A DNA stretch of 64,000 nt from Karstenula rhodostoma CBS 690.94 (taxonomy: Eukaryota; Ascomycota; Dothideomycetes; Pleosporales; Didymosphaeriaceae): positions 1,187,423 through 1,251,422 of the forward strand of contig MU001498.1 of NCBI GenBank assembly GCA_010093485.1. Reading direction: 5' to 3'. Shown here in pieces: positions 49,040 through 62,400 of this stretch. Numbering within the stretch: the first letter of the stretch is position 1; every line of letters starts with the position of its first letter. The notes beneath the pieces are model-generated. The model had not been told where the DNA came from, made no database searches, and was given only the letters and a program-made list of their open reading frames with translations. A program made the translations under genes and the position numbers.

Positions 49040-50329
49040 TATAAATAAGAGATTTTTATTCTATAGGTTATTAAAAAATATTTTAAAACTTTAGTAAAAA
49101 TAGTTTTATTTCTAGTATAAAATTTTAAAGTAATTAGAAGTTTTATTTTTTATAATAATTTAGATATTAAGTATAGTTATATTCTTAATACTAATTTTAG
49201 TATTAAAAACTTCTTACTTAAAAATCTTTTAATCTATTTTAATTTATTTTTTTTCTTATTTCTCTTAAATATAGTAGATAGGTTAAGTAATTACTAGTCT
49301 AAAGTTTTTAATAATAAGGCTTTAGTATTAGTTAAAGTATTAGGTAGTTAGATAAATATTAGTATTATTAGAGTTAAAATAAAAAAACTAGAAATATTAA
49401 AATACTAAACTTACTTTTTTATAAATTACTTAGCCTTAATTTTACTAATATTTTAGCTAGTATAGGCTACTACCTTATAATACTAAATAGTTTTAGTATT
49501 AAAACTATTAAATATATTAGTACCTAATACTATTTAATACTTTTTTAATTTACTATATTATATTATATATATTATTTAACTAAATATATAACTATTTTAG
49601 TATATTAAACTAGTCTCTTATTAGTAACTAATTAATAATTAGTTATATAGCTAGTAGGAAGATATTCTTCTAGAACTTAAAGTAATATATATTATTTACT
49701 ATTTTATTATATTTTATAGTAAGCTTTTTATTAGTTTCTTTTACTTAGGTAGCTATATTTTTCTTTATACTTTTATTTAAAAACTATTCTCTAGTGCCTT
49801 TATACTACTTAATATTAGATAGGTCTACTATAGTAGAGATATTAGGTAAGTATTATATATAAGGTAATAGGTAGGTATTAAATATTAAATAAGTAACTAT
49901 ATAGTCCTATAATATAGAGTATAAAAGAAAGGTAATAAAAATAAATATTATAAATAGACTTTATATAATTAAACCCTACTATTATATACCTATCTATTAA
50001 ATACTTATATTATAAATACTAAGGTATTTTTACTTACTTAAGTAAAAATAAATATACTTTATTTAAAAATAGAAATATTCTATTACTTTTTTTACTATAT
50101 AGACTAATACTATTTAATACCCTATATATACTTAAAATAGCTTAAATATATTAAAATTTTATAAAATTAAAATATATTTACTTTTTATATTTACTATAAA
50201 TACTAAAGCGCTATTATAATTTATTTACTAAAATAAAGGTAAATATACTTTATTTAAAAAAAAAAATATTTTATTACTTTTTTTACTATATATAGACTAA
50301 TACTATCTAATACCCTATATATATTTAAG
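49040..50329. repeat. RIP-degraded DNA with a 100-bp direct repeat
   Basis: No element identified. 50048-50150 and 50237-50341 are direct copies (shared AAATATACTTTATTTAAAAA and AATACCCTATATATA), 189 bp apart, possibly LTR fragments or a local duplication. Rep-B has inserted at the end of the second copy. Confidence 0.5.
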
Positions 50330-50341
50330 ATAGCTTAAATA

Positions 50342-51156
50342 AAGCTAGTATTAGTTAGTTACCTTTTTATTTATTTATTTAGAATCCTTACTTAGCTAAG
50401 TTAAGTTTATTTAATTACTATCTTTCCCTAGAACTAGTTAAGGTCTATTAAAAGCTACTAATTATAGCTAGATACTAGTTAACTATATTATAATCCTTAT
50501 TACCTTATTTTATTATTAACGCGATACTAAGCTTCTATACTTAGTATTTTATAATTAAATATTATATACCCCTATTACTATTATTAAATACTAACCCTAT
50601 ATAGCTACTATCCCTATTTTTTATTCTTTATTCTTTACCCTTTATATATTACCCTATAGGCTCCGCGTTTAGAACTTAAAATAGAATTTAAAACTTTTTT
50701 ACTAATACTATTACTATTACTATTACTTTTACCTATATATTTATTATACTATATAGAATCTTTTATATCTAGTAGATACTTATTTTATTATTTATTATTT
50801 TTACTATAAACTTTTTATTCTTTTTAGTTACTTCTTCCTTCCCTTTATTATAATAGATTTTAATTTTCTATAGCTTTTATTATATATATACTAGGTATTA
50901 CTACTATATTATCGCCCTCTTTAGTTCTATAATAGCTAACTAAGCTATATAATTTAGCTTAAATACTCTACTAATATCTATATATACTAGGTTCTTATTA
51001 ACTTTAACTTTAATTTTATTATAGATCTTTTAGGTATCCTTATTATTACTATTATACTAGGATTTAATTATAGAATAGATATATTTAGAGTATTACTAAG
51101 TATTCTAGATAACTCTATTACTATTTAGAGATATAGTAGGGAATACCTATATAGTC

Positions 51157-51192
<36 letters not shown>

Positions 51193-51644
51193 GTTTTAGT
51201 TAAATTAATTCTAAGGACTAAGTATTATATTAGTATATCTATATTATATAAATATTATACTATTAAGGAGAATTTATAGTATACTAATAATAGCTATTTT
51301 ATATATATACTATTAATAACTAATAAAGTATAGAATAGAGAGAGTAATATAGGTAATAGTATCTATCTATATATACTTTTCTCTAGTTTTAATAAAAACT
51401 ATCCTTTTTATTTATTAATAACTCTCTATTATTAGAATTCTTATATATTAGTAGATATATACTAAGTCTATTTTAGCTAGCTTAGTACTATACCCTTTTT
51501 AGTTAGTCTATATATAAATACTAGATATACCTTAGCTACTTTTTTAGTCCCCCTTTATTTATATATTAGTAAAGTATAATATACCTTTTTATCCCCCCTA
51601 CTTTATTAAGTTATTCTACCTTATAGTAAATCTCTATAATATAT
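50342..51644 (+). mobile_element. Rep-B, full-length reference copy, 12-bp TSD
   Basis: 1,303 bp with the exact 12-bp duplication ATAGCTTAAATA at 50330-50341 and 51645-51656. It starts at AAGCTAGTATTAG and ends ...AAATCTCTATAATATAT. The second full copy at 53586 starts at the same place (AGCTAGTATTA), so this is the true 5' end. It carries a (TTA)n tract at 51158-51191. No ORF, LTR or terminal inverted repeat is visible. The shared 3' end and TSDs point to a non-LTR retroposon with a TA-rich tail. Confidence 0.85.
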
Positions 51645-51656
51645 ATAGCTTAAATA

Positions 51657-52903
51657 TATTAAGTTTTTATATATATAGAGCTTTTTTTCTAATTTATTAC
51701 CTTTTATTTTTACTTTTTTCTAGTTTACTTTTACTTATATTATATATATATACTAAGTAAACCTATTATATAATTTATATAAATACTATAGTTTCTAATT
51801 TTTTATTTTCTTTCTTCTTTACTTTAATACTATAAACTATTAACCCTCTTTAATTAATTCTATCTATAAATAATTTCTATAAATTTACTAATATAATACT
51901 ATATAGAAAGATTAAGCCTTTATACCCTATTAGTAGTAAGGGTAAAGGTAAAACTAAAATTTAAAATAAGTTAAATATTAATTTTAAATATTAGCCTTAT
52001 ATTTATATATTATAGCTAGTTTATCTAGTTATTTAATAGCTATTAAAATCCTTTATAAAATTACTATTTTTAATCTATCTACTAAAACTTAGTAATCTAT
52101 TTTAACTACTAGTAGTATTAAAAAGTCTTACTACTATAAATTTAGTAGTAAGTATAATACTAGTATTAGGCTAGTATTAAATTAATATTCTTTAGCTATA
52201 GCTCTTTATAAAATCTACTAATTCTAGAAAAATACTAACCTACTTATCCCTAAACTACTATTTTAGTACTTAATAAAAAAAGTAATTATTAATTATAGTA
52301 TTTTTTACTTTACCTACTATACTCTTTCTAAAATTATTAATAAAAATCTAGTTTATAGTTTTTATTTCTAGTCTAGTATTATTATAGCTTTTTAGGAAAC
52401 TTTTAAGGCCTTTTTAGTTTATTTTTTTAAGTATAAGTACTAGTTCTAGTATTAGACTCTATTATATTTATTAACTAAATTTAGATATACTACTAGTCTA
52501 TATCTATACTAAGTATATTACTATTATAAAGTATAATATCTAGTATATTTACTAACTTACTAGAGTAATTAGTTTTTATTAAAGTATACTATTTTAGTTT
52601 ACTTAGCGCTAGATTTATATATAAGTATTAGACTAAATATTAGAACTAATATTTCTATTTACTAATTATACTTTAGAATACTTATATATAAAGAGTAAAG
52701 TTTATAGTAGTAATAGATTTTTATTAATTAGGTTTTTAAAGAAAATACTATTCTTTAAGGTTTAATAAATAATTTAGTACTACCTTAATAGTAGTATAAT
52801 ACTAGGTAAAATACCTCTTTAGTATAGTTAGATAGTTCTAGCCTATTTAGCCCTACTAATTATACTCTTTTAAATTCTTTTTTTTTCTATACTATAATTT
52901 TTA
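51657..52903 (-). repeat. Unclassified repeat Rep-D, copy 2, with flanks
   Basis: The part about 51960-52860 is the reverse complement of Rep-D copy 1 at 20360-21236. Broken in all frames. Remaining sequence unassigned. Confidence 0.55.
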
Positions 52904-52918
52904 TATAGTTACTATATA

Positions 52919-53054
52919 TATTATAGAGATTCACTATAAGATAGGGTAACTTAATAAAGTAGAGGGGATAAAAAGGTATATTATACTTTACTAATATATA
53001 AATAAAGGGGAACTAAAAAAGTAGCTAAAACTTATCTAGTATTTATATATAGGC
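52919..53054 (-). mobile_element. Rep-B, 5'-truncated copy, 15-bp TSD
   Basis: 136 bp of the Rep-B 3' end in reverse, flanked by the exact 15-bp duplication TATAGTTACTATATA at 52904-52918 and 53055-53069. Confidence 0.85.
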
Positions 53055-53094
53055 TATAGTTACTATATACTTTCTTTTTTATTTTTATAGATAA

Positions 53095-53212
53095 TAAGTT
53101 ATACCCTTTTTAGTTAGCCTATATATAGATACTAGGTATATTTTAGCTATTTTTTTAGTCCCCTTTTATTTATATATTAGTAAAGTATAATACGCCTTTT
53201 TATCCCCCTATA
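53095..53212 (+). mobile_element. Rep-B fragment abutting Rep-A
   Basis: About 118 bp of Rep-B 3' sequence that stops at the CCCC near 53210, before the usual end, where Rep-A sequence begins. A junction of two truncated elements; no TSD found. Confidence 0.65.
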
Positions 53213-53585
53213 ATACTAGACTTAATTAACTAAGTATTAACCTACCTATATATATTATATAATATAGTAATACTATAATACTATAATATTATATAATACT
53301 AATAGGGTAGTATACTCCTTATTTACTAATACCTAATATATAATTATAGAGAAGTTATAAAATATTAAAAATATTATAATTTAAAAAAGAATATAAAAAA
53401 GAGATTATCTACTAGTAATAAATAACTTATAGTACTATATATAAAGACTAGTTTTTATAAGAAAAAATTTATACTATATCCTACTCTATTAAAATAGCTA
53501 ATAATAATAAATAACTAATCTTTAGTAATAAATATAATATAGTATATACTAGTAATAAGTCTATTAGTAACTTAAATATATTTAA

Positions 53586-54840
53586 CTAGCTAGTATTACT
53601 TAGTTACCTTTTTATTTATTTATTTAGAATTCTTACTTTATTAAGTTAAGTTTATTTAATTACTATCTTTTTCTAGAACTAGTTATTAAGATCTATTAAA
53701 AGCTACTAATTATAACTAGATACTAGTTAACTTTATATTATAATTCTTATTACCTTATTTTACTATTAACGTGATACTAAGCTCTTATACTTAGTATTTT
53801 ATAATTAGATACTATATACCCCTATTACTATTATTAAAAATTAATTATATATAGTTACTATTTTTATTCTTTATTTTTTATCCTTTATCTTTTACCTTTT
53901 ATATATTATCCTATAGGCTCTATACTTAGAACTCCTTTACTAATATTATTACCTTTACCTACGTATTTACTATACTATATAGGACCTCTTATATCTAGTA
54001 GATACTTACCTTACCTATTATTTCTATTATAAACTTCTTATTCTCCTTAGTTACCTCTTTATTATAATAGGCTTTAATTTCCTATAGCTTTTATTATATA
54101 TATACTAGCTACTATTTATTTTCTACCTCTATTTTATAAATATTAATTACCCCCTAGTCTAGTTAAAATATTTTAAATATATTACTAATCCCTATATATA
54201 CCTCTTTATTAATTTTTACTTTAGTAATAATCTATCTTAGCTTATTACTATTGCCCTAGTATATTATAATAATAGAATATATTTTATAAGAATACTACTT
54301 AGTATTATAGGCTACTTCTTTTATACCTTTTAGAATTATAGGAAATAGATAAATTACTAACCTACTATTATTATTATTATTACTACTACTACTAAATAAG
54401 ATAATCCTAGTATATAGATATTATACTAGTAAACCTATATTATATAAGTATTATACTATTAAAGAGGATTTATAATATACTAATAATAGCTATTTTATAT
54501 ATATATTATTAATAACTAATAGAGTATAGGATAGAGGGAGTAATATAGATAGTAGTACCTACCTATATATACTTTTCTCTAATCTTAATAAAAACTATCC
54601 TTTTTATTTATTAATAACTCTCTATTATTAGAATTCTTATATATTAATAAGTATATACTAAGTCTATTTTAGCTAGTTTAATACTATACCCTTTTTAGTT
54701 AGCCTATATATAGATACTAGATATACCTTAGTTACTTTTTTAGTTCCCCTTTATTTATATATTAGTAAAGTATAACGTGCCTTTTTATCCCTCCTACTTT
54801 ATTAAGTTACTCTACCTTATAGTAAATCTCTATAATATAT
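53586..54840 (+). mobile_element. Rep-B, second full-length copy, nested in Rep-A
   Basis: 1,255 bp; flanks ATATATTTAA (53576-53585) and ATATATCTAA (54841-54850) are a 10-bp duplication with one C/T difference. The full Rep-A copy at about 48340 shows the empty site. Starts and ends where the copy at 50342-51644 does. Confidence 0.85.
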
Positions 54841-55222
54841 ATATATCTAATTATATATATTATAAAATTTAATATATTATCTAATAAGTTAATCTCTATT
54901 AGTATAATAATTAATCTAGTATATAAATATTATAAGTTATAGTTATAGACTATATAATTATAGAGTCTATTAGTAAGTTTTTTATATATATATATATATA
55001 TATAGTATTACTAACCTAGGGCTTACTAGAATTACCTCTATAGTAATTAACTAGGAATAAAAACTTTACTAGTAAGTAATAAAAGCTAATTATAATAGTT
55101 TTTAAGGGTTAAAAGGAACTAGACTTTATAGTAAAAGTAATTATAATTAAGTTAGAGTAACTTATATAGTTAATAAATATAGAGTAGGTAGTAGTAACTT
55201 TATAGGATATATAAGGAAGTAG

Positions 55223-55380
55223 TAGGTAATATTAATAATAATAATAGGTAGGTAATATTAATAGTAATAATAAATAGATAATATTAATAGTAATAATAAA
55301 TAAGTAATATTAATAGTAATAATAGATAGGTAATATTAATAGTAATAATAGATAGGTAGTATTAATAGTAATAGTAATAG
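55223..55380. repeat. 26-bp minisatellite inside Rep-A (about 6 units)
   Basis: Units start at 55223, 55249, 55275, 55301, 55327 and 55353; the last is partial and runs into TAGTAATAG triplets. Confidence 0.85.
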
Positions 55381-56518
55381 TAATAGGGTAATATACTAAA
55401 CTATAAGCTATAAGCTATAAGTAAAAGTTAAAAATATTAGTAAGTATAGATAAAAAGAGTTAGTATTAAATAACTATTAGTTAGTATTATACTAATAAAA
55501 AAAAAAGTATAAAAATATATAAAATAAGTATTAAAGAAGAATAAAAAGCTCTCTCCTATTATAAATATACTATATAGTTCTATAGACCTAGATTAGAATC
55601 TAGACTATAAGGGTTTATTATAAATATACTAATTTAGTTTATATAGATTAGTAATATATTTTATATTTAGTATACTAAATTATTTAGAAGAGGGGACTTT
55701 AAAAAGTATAAATACTAGTATTACTTTTATATTACTACTATATAGACTCTTAACTAATCTAGACTAATTATAGATTAATTTTTTTATTATTAATTTCTTT
55801 ATCTTTTTTAATTTTTTTTCTAATTTTAGACTAATATTCTTATTAACTAACCTTCTTAAGGTTAATTTTTTACTATTAACTAGTAGAAGTCCTCTAGTAA
55901 TTCTTTATAATTTATAAGGTTTTCTTTTAGTTTTTAGGTATTATACTATTCTATCTATTTTTTCTACTTAATTAAATATTTTTACTAATTCTTAACTATT
56001 TATAGGTTCTTAATTATTTTAATTTTATACTTATTATTTTCTAACTCTAGTTAGGTTTTAATTAGAGTATTTAAAGATACTAGTTCTAAAAGTAATTTAT
56101 AAAAGATAGAGTATATTTTTATATTTATTAGTAGAAATAACTTAGTTATAACTAGTCTCTTTATTTCTTAAACTTTAAAGAATTCTATTTAAAAGTAATT
56201 TAGTTTCTTATTTAGTTATTTTATCTTTAAATTTTTCTATAATAGGAAAACTTTATTTCTTTTTTTAAGGATTAGTTCCTTAATCTTTTACTTATTTATA
56301 TTCTTAAATACTATAAGGGCTCTATAGGTAATCCTTTTCTATAAAACTTTATAAAGTTTCTTTATTTTCTAAGTTTTATTTTAGGCTTTAGTAGAAATAC
56401 TTTTTATATTTCTTAGATTTTAATAAGTAACTAGCTTATATCTATAGTTTATATAGTATAGTAAATATTTTATTATATCTAACCTTAAGCTATTATATAC
56501 TAACTATATAGTTAGTAG

Positions 56519-56891
56519 TATATTTTATTTATATTTTTTTCTCTTCTCGTGTATATACTATTAATAACTAATAGAGTATAGGATAGAAGAAAGTAATATA
56601 GATAGTAGTATCTACCTATATATATTTTTCTTCTAGTCTTAATAAGAATTATCCTTTTTAATACCTTATTAATTCTCTATTATTAGATTTCTTATATATT
56701 AGTAGATACGCGCTAAGCCTATTTTAACTAGCTTAGTACTATACCCTTTTTAGTTAGCCTATATATAAATACTAGATAAGTCTTAGCTACTTTTTTAGTT
56801 TTCCTTTATTTATATATTAGTAAAGTATAATATACCTTTTTATTCTACTTACTTTATTAATTTATTTATACTTATAGTAATTATATATAAT
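56519..56891 (+). mobile_element. Rep-B, 5'-truncated copy in the Gypsy relic, 13-bp TSD
   Basis: 373 bp of the Rep-B 3' part, flanked by the exact duplication ATATAGTTAGTAG at 56506-56518 and 56892-56904. Its terminal sequence has diverged (TTATAGTAATTATATATAAT). Confidence 0.82.
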
Positions 56892-57740
56892 ATATAGTTA
56901 GTAGAAGTTCTATCTAATTATTCTATTATTTATTAATATAGAATTATAGATACTACTTAAGTATTTAGTTTATATATTTTATTTATTTATCTATTTTAGA
57001 GTAAAAACTTATTAATAGCTTTTAGTTTATTTCTAAAGCTATAGTAAAAGTATTTTAATACTTTAAAGTAAAGAGTTTATTTTTATTTATAATAAATTCT
57101 TTTAGTAGTCTATATATAGAAAATAGTATATTATCTATTTTATAGACTAGTTTCTTTACTATTATAGACTTTTCTATAGGCCTAAACTTAGCTACCTTTA
57201 TAACTCTATATACTATTACTATAATAGTATTATATATATACTTTATACCTAGCTATAGTAATTTTAGAAGTTTTATAATAAAATTTATTATTAAACTTTA
57301 CTATAGTTATTTTATTATAGGTAGTAGTTATAGAAGTCTATAAGGCTTATATCTCTTAGGCTTATTTTTATAATAAGCTAAATAGTTATTTATTTCTATT
57401 ATAACTAATTACTTAAGCTTAGAAATAGTATATTTATTTATAATATAATATATTATTTCTTTAATATCTAGGTATCCTTATTCTTTTAATTTATATAGTC
57501 TTCTAATTAGAATAAGTATATATCTATTATTAATAATAATTCTTTATTAGTAGTCTTATCTAGTTTTATTAAAACTATACTTAAAGAGATTATATTCTTT
57601 TTTCTAGTTTTAATTAAGTTTCTAGTAGCCCTAGAAGTTTTATACTTCTAGTTTTATATATCTTAGACTAGCTATTTATACTTTAATTTTTAGCTAGTTA
57701 TATTTAAGTATACTATTTTTATATTTATATAGTACTATAT

Positions 57741-57872
57741 ATTATAGAGATTCACTATAAGGTAGGGTAACTTAATAAAGTAGGGGGGATAAAAAGGCGT
57801 GTTATACTTTTACTAATATACGAATAAAGGGGGACTAAAAAAGTGGCTAAGGTATACCTAGTATCTATATAC
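57741..57872 (-). mobile_element. Rep-B, 5'-truncated copy in the Gypsy relic, 13-bp TSD
   Basis: 132 bp, reverse orientation, flanked by the exact duplication TATAGTACTATAT at 57728-57740 and 57873-57885. It keeps CpG and TpG (GGCGTGTTATAC), so it is the least mutated copy of the family here. Confidence 0.85.
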
Positions 57873-59272
57873 TATAGTACTATATTATATAGTTTAACCT
57901 TATTCTTAGTTAAGTCTAATTATTTACTTAAGGTATCTACTATACTATTAAGAGTTCTAAGTTAATAGTAAATTATAAAATTAAAATTTATTAAGAATTC
58001 TACTTATTATACTTATTATTAGTTAAGCTTCTTAATTAATATAAAGCTAGTAAGGTTTTAATAGTCTATTTATATCTCTACTTTAAAGTAGACTTCTATA
58101 AGTTATAGTTTCTATTATTTAAAAATATTTATTATTACTAGTAGTTCCTTATTATAAATATTATAATTAAGTTTTATTTTTAAGAACTTTTATAAATAGT
58201 AAAATACTAGTCTCTATTTTCTATTTTTATTTAGTTATAAAAGAATTAATTCTAATATATAATTAAATATATCTATTTTAATCTTTACTAGTTTTTATAA
58301 ATTAGATATTTATAGAAGTAGGGTTATTAGAAATATTATCTATAATTTCTTAAATACTTTTAGTAGCTTTTTTTAAATTAGCTATATAACTTTATTATTA
58401 CTTTTCTTTATAAAATCTATTAGTAATATAATAGTTTTAGAATAGTCCTTTATAAATTTCTAATAAAAGTTAGTAAATTTTAGAAAGGACTAAGTATCTT
58501 TTATTAATTTAAAAACTAGCTATTTCTATATAGTAGCGACCTTTTTTAGATCTATTAATATACCTTTCTTTAAAATAATAAATTCTAGATACTCTATTTT
58601 AGTAATATAAAACTTATACTTATCTAGATAAAAAAGTAATTAATATTTTTTTATCTTTTTAAGTATTTTCTTTATATATCCTATATATTCTACTAGTATT
58701 CTAGTAGAGTAAATAAATATATTATTAAAGTATATTATATAGAATATATTTAAGTATTTATATAGTACCTTATTAATAACTATCTAAAATATTATAGGGG
58801 TATTTATTAATCTAAATAGTATAACCTAGTATTTATAGAGACTATATCTAGTTCTAAATACTATTTTCTATTTATACCCTTTAGTAATTTATATATAGTA
58901 ATATCTATTATATATATTAAATTTTATAAACTACTTAGCTCTTTAGAGTTAATTTATAAGCTCTATAATTAAGGATAATAAATACTAATTTTTAATTATA
59001 GTATTATTTAGCTATTTATAATCTATATAGAATTATAATTTATTAGTTTTCTTAGTTATCTATAGAATTAAAAAGGCTATAAAATTATAACTTTTCTAAA
59101 TATACTTTTATCTTAAGTTTTATTATAAGTACTTCTATATTTCTTTTTTCTAGTTTACTAATATTAGTTTTAGCTATTCTAATTATAGTTTTATACTCTC
59201 TTCTAGAGATATTTTATAATTCTATTCTTAGTAATTTAGTAGTTTTTTCCTTTTAATTTCTTTAAAGAGTTC

Positions 59273-59478
59273 TATTAAGAATATAAATAATACTTAGTAA
59301 TATTAGGGTTTATAGAGCTCCAATTAGCCACGATAAGGGGTACCTTAACCTAAGTACTAAACTAATTCAGGACAAGCATAGTATATAACTAGCCTTTCTA
59401 GTAATCTTTTCTTATATAGTAATCTAATTAATTTACTCCCTAAATAAAGGGATATTTAAGCTCCTTTTCTCTACTATA
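59273..59478 (+). repeat. Copia-3 5' LTR
   Basis: 206 bp, TATTAAGAAT to CTACTATA, the best preserved of the five LTRs seen. Confidence 0.87.
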
Positions 59479-62400
59479 GTTATAAGCCTAGTACTTAGAA
59501 TATAAGATAATTCTCCTTATACGCTTTACTACTTAAATATACCCTCTTAGGTTCTCCTATTATACTAAAAGCCTTCTTTATTTAATAAAGCTATAAGTAA
59601 TTTAACTATTCTAGTTACTTAAACCTAGCTTATTAATTAAATAAGCTAGCCTTATTAGTTTATAAGCTTATATTTCTAAGTAAACTCTAAAGGTATCTAG
59701 TCTAAAATTAATCTAAATAGTCTAATAGTCCCCTTAATTAAGGATAATTACTCTATTTAACTAGTTATTCTAGAGGAACTATACTAACTAGTTACTTTAG
59801 ACAACCTTAAAGATTATAAGCAGGAGCTTAAATTATATAAGAAGGATAAGGAAAGCTATATTTTAAGGATTATAGAATATCACGCTATAGTCTTTAACTA
59901 GTAGATATACTATTCTAAGCTATAAAATCTCTAGAACTAGGTTTATACTACTATCTCCTAAGATCTCCTTACTTTAGTAATAATTAATATAGTTAAAGAT
60001 AATAAATCTACCTTATAATATCTACTTTATATACTAAAGAATAATCTAGTATCTACTAAAGAAGTAACTAAGAATCTTATTTAAGTATAGTATTATACTT
60101 ATCTTAATAAAGTAAAGAGTAGATAGTAGAACCTAAAGACCTAGTTTAAAGAATAGTAGTTCCTCTACTATAAAGTAATTATATACTTAATTAAAGAAAC
60201 TAAAGGAGTACTTATAACCTATAATTTTCTTAAAGCTTTAGGTAAGAAGATTGCCCCTAAGTAGTCCTACTTAATTAAATAATAAATCCTACTTAATAAA
60301 ACACTTAGAAAGCCTATAATAATACTTTCTAAAATTAGAAAGATATTTTTAGTACTAATCTAGAAATAATTACTCTACCCTAATTATAAAAGAACTAGTA
60401 TCTATATAATATTTAGTAGTTAGACTACTAAGCCTAGCAGGGAATTATCTAATAATATATAGAATAATAATTATTTTAACTACCCCTATAAGAATACCTA
60501 ATATAAATAATAACTAATTAAATACTAATACTTATAGATAGCTATCGCCGGTACTCTAATTAATAGATTCTAAGTATTTAACCTTTCTAATAAAGAGTAA
60601 AATAAGATCTTAAGCTATTTAAAACTCCTATAATAGTTAAAGCTATAAACTAAGATTAAAAGTATTAATTAGAAAATAAGTAATAAGAAGTAGCTTACTA
60701 TTAACTATTCTAGTAGTATTATAGTAGCTCTTATTAATCTAATTAACCTTCTAAGTAAAGTCTCTAAGAATAGAATCTATAATATAATATAGAATTCTTA
60801 CCTACTTTCTAAAAGTATAATTCTAAATAGTATAGCTACTATTTACCTTATTAATAATTAGAACCTTCTAGTTACTAGTTTTTTTAAGAAAGTAACTATA
60901 GAAAACTAAGTTAAAATAGGAACTTAAACTCTACCTATCTTAGAAATAAGAAATTACCTAATTAAGAATATTCTTTATAGCGAGAATAGGAAATAATTAG
61001 AGAATCTACTACTTAAAGATATAAAAGTAGTTAAGAACTTTTATATAAATATTATTTTAGAAGTTTAACTTAAGAAAGTTAGTATTTAGTATCTTAGCTT
61101 AGATAATACCCTAAGGATTAGAATAATTAAATAAAGTATTATAATAGTAAACCTATAGTATAAGTATAACCTTACTTTTTTTAAATATAAGCCTATATAC
61201 TCTTATCCTACTATTATAAATATAATTTAACTATTTAAACTATTAAAAGAAAATATCTCCTACTTAGATAGTAAAGAACTATAATATAAGTAATTAGAAT
61301 ACCTTAGGAAAAAGGCTTTATAAGCTTTAGTTTCTAGTACACGCAGTATATTAATTAAAGGAACGCAATAATAAGAATATAAGTATTATATAATTATATA
61401 TATAAGTAAGATAATCTTATAATAACTATATAAGTATTTACTATATTTATTCTACTATATTATATAGGACCTATTTAATATAGAGTAAGGGTAAATACTT
61501 AAATCCTAGATTCTTATAATAAAGGAAGAATTTAGCGGGAAGTTCTATAATTTTAATCTATAAGGAAAGATACTTTTAGAGATTCTATAATTAATAAAAT
61601 AGCTATTAACCTTTATAAAGAATAAGTACTAGCTCTAAATTATATAAATCTAGTAGAATAATAATATAGTAATATTCCTATAGCGAGGGATATTATAATA
61701 TAAGGAATAGGTAATTAAAGAAGGAATTATAATTAACCCTTTACTATTTTATATATATAAAACTAATAGTTTAGTAGAGTAAGTTAGAAAAGAGCTAATT
61801 AAATAAATAGTAAAGATAAGGTCTAGCGCGAATCTACTAATAAAGTTATAATTAGAGATTATAGATATAGTAGTCTAGCTATATAATATAAGTCTAAGCG
61901 CAGTATATAGCTTCTAATTACTAAATAAAATATTAGATAGTTAGTTCTAATAGTACTTTTAGTACTATAAGCTAGTAATTATATAATATATAATAGTAGA
62001 TCTCTACTTAGACTAGAGTGGGATTTATACCTATAGATACCGAGTATATCCTTTAATAAAGGATTATAAAGCTAGGTATAATAAAAGGGAATTTAAAATA
62101 AATCTAAAAGCTTATATTAGGTATTTAATAGGCTATTAAACTTCTAATATCTATAGAATATAAGTTCCTATACTTAATTAAGTAATTATAACTAGGAATA
62201 TTATATTTAATAAGATAATCTTCTACTAGGGAGTATATAAAGTTAAGCTTCTAAAGGTAGAAACTCTAAGAATTATAAAAAGTATTTATAAGGATAAGGT
62301 TAATAATCTAGAAGATATATTTAATATAATTAATCTTACTTCTAGCTTAAATAAGTATACAAGTACTATAAGAATTAAGGATACTAAGTAACTACTTAGG

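Larger units (their letters stand above)
53213..55607 (-). mobile_element. Rep-A copy split by a full-length Rep-B
   Basis: Rep-A in minus orientation: 53213-53585 and 54841-55607, lacking its poly(A) end on the left and ending at TCTAGAC on the right. It contains about six units of the 26-bp minisatellite (55223-55380). The gap is filled by the Rep-B copy at 53586-54840. Confidence 0.8.
55608..59272 (-). mobile_element. Ty3/Gypsy retrotransposon relic (RT region 58430-59110)
   Basis: On the minus strand the reverse transcriptase and following region read, between TAA/TAG codons, YFNNIFIYS (near 58715-58690; the YxDD box with both Asp changed to Asn), then EYIGYIKKILKKIKKY, LDKYKFYITKIEYLEFI, KKGILIDLKKVATI and SFLKFTNFY (58441-58492). 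This order and wording is the Ty3/Gypsy palm, thumb and connection region, not Copia. Sequence at lower coordinates should be RNase H and integrase but is too decayed to delimit. LTRs were not found, so the borders given are those of neighbouring elements. Two truncated Rep-B copies are inserted in it. Confidence 0.75.

Noticed and set aside
20360..52860. Rep-D copies at 20.4-21.2 kb and 52.0-52.9 kb as inverted ends of one giant element
   Set aside because: Independent smaller elements with their own TSDs lie between and next to them, and no shared outer border or TSD was found; two separate insertions are simpler.
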